A stretch of 64,000 bases of DNA, from NCBI GenBank assembly GCA_932294295.1, contig OW028573.1, forward strand, positions 13,784,155 through 13,848,154. Reading direction: 5' to 3'. Positions 62,401-64,000 of the stretch are shown here, piece after piece; the stretch's first letter is position 1; every line of letters starts with the position of its first letter. The DNA comes from Alitta virens. Its lineage: Eukaryota > Annelida > Polychaeta > Phyllodocida > Nereididae. The notes beneath the pieces were generated by a model. That model saw only the letters and a program-made list of their open reading frames with translations. It was not told the DNA's origin and ran no database searches. The position numbers and the translations under genes were made by a program.

Positions 62401-64000
62401 CATTCACCAGTGCAATTTAGCATTATGTACGCCATTGTACAAATCCTCATGTACAACAGTTAGCTGTTAGCTGTTAGCTGTTGCGCTGCGCTGGGATTGG
62501 TCGTTAGCCTGAAAGTGGGCGAGCCTAAAAGCAGCGTCACCAGCAAGAGCAGGCAATTCTCCTGATCGGACTTCTTTATATATCTTAAAATTCAAACATT
62601 TTCTGAAAGCTTAGGTGGTCTCCTAAACCGAACCGCCCCCCCCCCCCCACCACACCCAAATCCGCTACTGTACATTACTACAAATGCTCACCTGATTAGG
62701 TTAAGCCACAATTCAGAAAAGGACCTTACAGTTGATTTTACTTGTGTTTATCACATCTCAGCTCTTAATTTTACCAAAGTGGGACAGTCACAACATCTGT
62801 TCGTGAACGCATACAAGATACACCTCCTCATTTCGATATTTGCTGGTATTGTATGACACTTTTGTTTCCTGAGCAAAACTCTGCCCTTACCTAATGAAAT
62901 TTCATACAGTACTCTATATGGCCTGGTGGTGCCTATTGATCGTCACATTGCTTAGTGGTGCCTTTTGATAAAATATTTCCATTGATTAATACACCCTGAG
63001 CAACGACCAATTTGCCTAATGTGACCAACAACGTAAAAATAATTCAGAAAGGTCCATTTCTCTTTATTGAACAGCTGCCAAATGCGTGTGCACTCAACTG
63101 GAACATCGCGATTTGGCCTAGATGCAGACTGTTATGTAATAGCAATTAGTGTCAAGATGTCCTAGTCTTTGAATTCAAGTTAAGCATCCACCTTCTTAAG
63201 GGGCGTTCACACTATCACAGAACTTTTTTTAACTCTTGCTCATCCTTGTCCATACGTGATTCACTCGCCGAGTGTTTTACGTATACTCGCGCTAATTCGT
63301 AGGATGCTCCTTGTCGTGCTTGACCACTCATGACCATACGTGGAGAGGGTAAACAATTTTAAACATGTTTAAAACTGGCGGACGTTCTACGAGTAAATTG
63401 TTTATATTAGTACGTAACTTGCTCGGGAACCACTCGGCGAGTGTCCTGCGTACGTTCTACATACATATGTGGCCATACGTAGCCATACGTGGCCACTGTC
63501 CATCCGTACATACTCGCCATTCACTCGCGTCCACCCGTCATAGAACGCTTGTAAAACGCATGGCAGACGTCCGTTGCACGGCCGTGGTCTTCCGTGCCTA
63601 TCCTTTCCCATTCTTGAACCACTCGCACGGGCGATCTACGAGTGGCTACGAGTGCCTCATGGATGCCTCATGGATGCCGGACGATGATTGTTTGGCAAGT
63701 GTTTGACGGACGTTTGGCGACCGTTTGACAGATGTTCGGCAAGCGATCTACAATAGCCCATGTACGCCGGTAGAAAGAAGTTATACATGATTTTATAAAT
63801 TATAAAATTTATATTTCTGGAGCCGGACTCGCACACTACCCAGACAGATATTATATTTGGCTTTAATAATGCTATCTATCAAACCTATTTTCACTGTTCA
63901 ATACACCATGGCTTTAAACCCTGGGTTTTCTTAAATACTTACTTCCAAAAAATATCTGTTGGAGGCCCATCATGTAAAATGCCTAGCAACTCAACAAAAG
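45468..64000 (-). CDS. Class I cytokine receptor, gp130/LIFR-like, with tandem cytokine-receptor modules; 5' end outside the window
   Basis: Confident exons in transcript order: 61084-60958, 58345-58164, 55170-55007, 54604-54429, 53826-53696, 53402-53225, 53042-52957, 52426-52201, 51993-51860, 51264-51096, 50768-50628, 50531-50370, 49968-49881, 48272-48206, 47430-47332, 47102-46890, 46797-46371, 46273-45468. From 54604 onward all phases join. Order: cytokine-receptor homology module(s), four fibronectin III domains, one transmembrane helix, box1-like motif, long Tyr-rich tail. Such receptors dimerise on helical cytokines and activate JAK kinases and STATs. The first module has the family pattern: ITGCVVYNWLNMTCYWEP (C1, C2-x-W), then SCPTDLPYENYCFW (C3, C4) and a Y-x-x-x-V-x-A-x-N-like strand (YAIVVRASNILDKSV). 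No clear WSxWS was found. N-terminal exons lie outside or are unplaced. The gene is most like gp130-type tall receptors; a one-to-one vertebrate orthologue should not be assumed. Confidence 0.88.
48206..48272 (-). other. Receptor juxtamembrane exon with box1-like motif
   Basis: The exon codes for KYVTKKWKRLMDEVPISAPE immediately after the membrane helix. A Trp followed by a V-P-x-x-A-P segment at this distance is what JAK-binding box1 looks like in class I receptors (for example the IWPNVPDP of gp130). It starts in phase 2 and joins the transmembrane exon exactly. Confidence 0.7.
48620..49811 (+). mobile_element. LINE with long reverse-transcriptase frame, antisense in a receptor intron
   Basis: The frame from about 48680 to 49727 codes for reverse transcriptase: FVSYLDASKTFDRINHDKL (motif A), NGVRQGGILSPHLFNVYFDD (motif B) and MMYADDLVVFAPS (the catalytic YADD of motif C), then a thumb-like region. 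The copy lacks its endonuclease (5'-truncated). The 3' end is TTTATAATAATAATAATAA, an (AAT)n tail usual for some LINE clades. No stop interrupts the frame after the first conserved residues, so the insertion is young. It sits between the transmembrane exon and the box1 exon, on the strand opposite to the gene. Confidence 0.88.
49881..49968 (-). other. Receptor transmembrane exon
   Basis: The exon codes for LTASALAGVTVSCLIVSVLI followed by VCGICYVV, a hydrophobic helix of about 24 residues with a Lys at its inner end. It enters in phase 1 and exits in phase 2. It follows the fourth fibronectin domain directly, so the protein is a type I membrane protein. Confidence 0.88.
50370..50768 (-). other. 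Receptor fibronectin type III domain 4 (membrane-proximal)
   Basis: Exons 50768-50628 and 50531-50370 (303 nt together, phase-1 borders). Seen: the B strand SLSVDWNH with the conserved Trp, YIQTYIIYYCLKDNC, and the E-F strand KGLEEDKEYYVWMTATSPF, which has the L-x-x-x-x-x-Y-x-V fibronectin signature. It ends just before the membrane helix. Confidence 0.85.
51096..51993 (-). other. Receptor fibronectin type III domain 3
   Basis: Exons 51993-51860 and 51264-51096 (303 nt, phase-1 borders, internal phase-0 intron). Seen: IPVKWNHSHYRITWIPVEAA with the core Trp, ATYTLFFCMKKDG, and LELSSSDYLFAMSVQYETSH. It is less canonical than its neighbours. Confidence 0.75.
52201..53042 (-). other. Receptor fibronectin type III domain 2
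   Basis: Exons 53042-52957 and 52426-52201 (312 nt, phase-1 borders, internal phase-0 intron). Seen: VDRNVTIFWK then PVPRRYKNAVELCYNVSC and KLTKEEEYEVEIVAESEIG, the usual L-x-x-x-x-x-Y-x-V-x-V pattern of the F strand. Confidence 0.85.
53225..53826 (-). other. Receptor fibronectin type III domain 1
   Basis: Exons 53826-53696 and 53402-53225 (309 nt, phase-1 borders, internal phase-0 intron). Seen: ITNSSINITWQPPSALKYLR, YNITYYSEFTE, and LEDLEPFTDYTVEISSIPL, a textbook fibronectin III strand F. It joins cytokine module 3 upstream as E-Q-E-V-K-P. Confidence 0.88.
53453..53637. mobile_element. Mariner-like MITE, second copy, in a receptor intron
   Basis: It starts CAGTCAAGCCTGCC after TA (53451-53452) and ends GTTTTGACTG before TA (53638-53639). 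Ends and length (185 bp) match the element at 26556-26721, so the two belong to one family. Confidence 0.65.
54429..54604 (-). other. Receptor cytokine-module 3, C3-C4 half
   Basis: The exon codes for PKDGYFYCPHQHGSTCSWKV and then a strand-rich end with YHLFVTASNHIAEVNSSHV. The Cys pair spaced as C-x7-C-x-W and the V-x-A-S-N strand are the same as in modules 1 and 2. It enters in phase 2 and exits in phase 1, as they do. Confidence 0.8.
54813..54874 (-). other. Tentative C1-C2 half of receptor cytokine-module 3
   Basis: Between a TAG acceptor and GT donor, the minus strand reads TNAQFCCPQFHNFTCFVSFA and exits in phase 2, as needed to join the exon at 54604. The NFTC resembles NMTC of module 1. 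However, it begins in phase 0 while the preceding module exits in phase 1, so a further small exon would be needed. Confidence 0.2.
55007..55170 (-). other. Receptor cytokine-module 2, C3-C4 half
   Basis: The exon codes for DKPRRCPKNGQGKGRCSWTE, then FVFADMIVEANNSLGSAQSE and VYKFKWNDIP. The C-x8-C-x-W pair and the V-E-A-N-N-S-L-G strand closely match the second half of a cytokine-receptor N-domain (compare VEAENALGK in gp130). Phase 2 in, phase 1 out. Confidence 0.85.
55722..56761. mobile_element. hAT-like non-autonomous element with perfect 8-bp target duplication
   Basis: The ends read CAGGGTTGGACTTTAACCCG and, on the other strand, CAGGGTTGGCAAGTTTAACC. TGACCAAC flanks both sides exactly (55714-55721 and 56762-56769), the duplication size of hAT transposons. 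Inside, a segment of about 190 bp (GTTAAACCTG... to ATCACTGAGCTTTA) is present twice in tandem, and a SINE interrupts the second copy. No transposase is encoded. It lies in a receptor intron. Confidence 0.85.
56041..56233 (-). mobile_element. tRNA-derived SINE, copy 2, nested in the hAT-like element
   Basis: It is the reverse complement of the SINE at 28018-28200: tail GATTAGGGCTTTATGTCCTG, body GATGGATGAAACAGCCATCC, and head with the B-box complement GGGAAATGAACCCAGGACCC. Its flanks TAGAAAAACATA (56029-56040) and TAGAAATACATA (56234-56245) are a 12-bp target duplication with one mismatch, which sets both insertion borders. Confidence 0.85.
56994..57079 (-). other. Tentative C1-C2 half of receptor cytokine-module 2
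   Basis: Between a TAG acceptor and a GT donor the minus strand reads LCNDSCPDGQFRDILACIPD and LPGHNSHI, exiting in phase 2 and joining 55170 in frame. The C-x10-C spacing is close to that of module 1 (C-x9-C). The Trp after C2 is absent and entry is in phase 0, while the exon at 58164 exits in phase 1, so the join is incomplete. Confidence 0.3.
57113..57211. repeat. 33-bp tandem repeat, three units
   Basis: GAGGAGAATCTGTCCAATGA plus GGATTATGCCA repeats three times with a 33-bp period and a few substitutions. It is a multiple of three and is open on the plus strand, giving an 11-residue unit of the type EENLSNEGIMP. It abuts the tentative module 2 exon. Confidence 0.8.
57279..57901 (-). mobile_element. 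TTAA-type MITE, copy 1, rich in CGTACG words
   Basis: The ends AGGGGCGTTCACACTGTCA and, inverted, AGGGGCGTTCACACTATCA bound 623 bp. TTAA precedes the left end (57275-57278); the right flank TCAG has decayed. The interior repeats CATACGTA, GGCGAGTG and GTGAGGCACC-like words. TTAA flanks fit piggyBac- or Kolobok-type mobilisation. The second copy at 63200 is in the opposite orientation. Confidence 0.75.
58164..58345 (-). other. Receptor cytokine-module 1, C3-C4 half
   Basis: The exon codes for VHDDRPRWESCPTDLPYENY, CFWPTRDFHKDLTYAIVVRA and SNILDKSVYSALVFFPTKLK. With the exon at 60958-61084 it totals 309 nt, one complete domain with phase-1 borders. C3-C4 and the final strands correspond to gp130 domain 2. 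Confidence 0.88.
58674..59599. mobile_element. DNA element with GGGTCATTCCAC ends
   Basis: The left end GGGTCATTCCACCGAAAC and the right end, on the other strand, AGGTCATTCCACAGAAAC are inverted repeats 926 bp apart. Short TA-rich flanks surround both. The interior has no coding frame, but contains several GTCATTCCTGTTAC-like words. It lies in the intron between the two exons of receptor module 1. Confidence 0.7.
59600..60957. other. Intronic stretch without recognised features
   Basis: I see no exon, no transposon ends and no RNA gene here. It is AT-rich intron sequence of the receptor gene. Confidence 0.5.
60958..61084 (-). other. Receptor cytokine-module 1, C1-C2 half
   Basis: The exon codes for LPVKPNITGCVVYNWLNMTC then YWEPKEQDTGLDTTQELLYT. 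The two Cys spaced by nine residues with Trp two after the second are the hallmark of class I cytokine receptors (compare LPPEKPKNLSC...C-x-W in gp130). N-I-T and N-M-T are N-glycosylation sequons. Phase 1 in, phase 2 out. Confidence 0.9.
61285..62160 (+). mobile_element. LINE remnant, reverse-transcriptase C-terminal part, degraded
   Basis: Plus-strand translation with several stops gives FADDCTLYGVIETAEDTNIL (motif C region), LTKLEEWENKWLMQFAEDKC, YLGINIDSSLSFHQHIN and VKRLEAVQNRVVCFVNSNW, all typical of CR1/L2/Jockey-like polymerases, and ends in a LLDRLLVFSHWF segment. It is 5'-truncated and interrupted, so it is dead. It is antisense to the receptor. Confidence 0.85.
62161..63199. other. 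Intronic or upstream stretch without a supported gene
   Basis: Only a C-homopolymer near 62633-62649 and a repeated TTAGCTG word at about 62460-62480 stand out. A receptor exon is expected somewhere between 61085 and 63942 on the minus strand but was not convincingly located. Confidence 0.4.
63200..63795 (+). mobile_element. TTAA-type MITE, copy 2, right end missing
   Basis: It starts GGGGCGTTCACACTATCACA directly after TTAA (63196-63199) and matches the reverse complement of copy 1 over its length (TCACTCGCCGAGTGTTTTAC, GGCGGACGTTCTACGAGTAA, CACTGTCCATCCGTACATAC). Similarity stops near 63795, about 90 bp before the expected right terminus, so this copy is truncated. Confidence 0.75.
63943..64000 (-). 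other. Possible receptor exon at the window edge (first half of an Ig-like domain)
   Basis: The minus strand is open as FVELLGILHDGPPTDIFW up to a strong GTAAGT donor, exiting in phase 2, the same phase at which the C1-C2 exon of module 1 exits. The D-I-F-W-K end recalls the N-Y-I-V-W-K strand of the gp130 Ig domain. Only 58 bases are visible. Confidence 0.35.

Noticed and set aside
62650..62865. Plus-strand open segment resembling an Ig-like strand (DFTCVYHISALNFTKVG)
   Set aside because: It is on the strand opposite to the receptor, has no start codon, and no acceptable donor follows; probably chance.
62891..62922. 32-nt candidate receptor microexon on the minus strand (PYRVLYEISL) with phases that would join 63943 to 61084
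   Set aside because: Phases fit, but it is too short for half an Ig domain and its acceptor has no pyrimidine tract.

Overview
This window looks like a piece of an AT-rich metazoan nuclear genome. All the clear genes are split by GT-AG introns with consistent phases, and the gene-poor stretches are full of eukaryotic transposable-element debris (LINE fragments, tRNA-derived SINEs, short inverted-repeat DNA elements). The gene set (TAB2/3, NDC80, RBM33 and a class I cytokine receptor of the gp130 kind) together with short introns suggests an invertebrate deuterostome. An echinoderm is my best guess, but this is an inference from gene content only.

Layout, left to right. 1-1764 (+) holds the last five exons of a GMC-family flavin oxidoreductase. 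2.6-8.4 kb is accessory DNA: two antisense LINE remnants, a 1.4 kb element with 59-bp tandem repeats, and a foldback-like array of GTTGACA words. 8649-18228 (+) is a complete 15-exon RBM33 homologue with a coding minisatellite. 18.2-30.4 kb has no recognisable multi-exon gene; it holds long non-coding sequence that may be 3' UTR, two short inverted-repeat elements, a SINE and one possible small secreted protein. 30446-33620 (-) is a complete TAB2/TAB3 homologue (CUE domain, coiled coil, NZF finger). 33.6-37.2 kb lies between the head-to-head TAB2/3 and NDC80 genes and carries two NRF1-type palindromes and a 331-bp inverted-repeat element. 37215-42097 (+) is a complete NDC80, predicted at 642 residues.

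From 45468 to the right edge (-) lies a large class I cytokine receptor gene. It has four fibronectin type III domains, each bounded by phase-1 introns, a transmembrane exon, a box1-like exon and a tyrosine-rich tail. Its N-terminal part contains three successive exons that look like the C3-C4 half of a cytokine-receptor homology domain, suggesting tandem expansion of the ligand-binding module. The gene runs off the window, and the first halves of modules 2 and 3 are not firmly placed. Its introns hold an antisense LINE and copies of several non-autonomous DNA transposons, including a hAT-like element with a perfect 8-bp target duplication and a SINE nested inside it.

Functionally, TAB2/3 (K63-ubiquitin sensing upstream of TAK1/NF-kB) and the receptor (JAK/STAT-type input) are both innate-immune signalling parts, but nothing here shows that they work together. 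NDC80 (kinetochore) and RBM33 (RNA binding and export) are housekeeping genes. Exon boundaries were placed by eye from frame and splice consensus; no database or alignment program was used.
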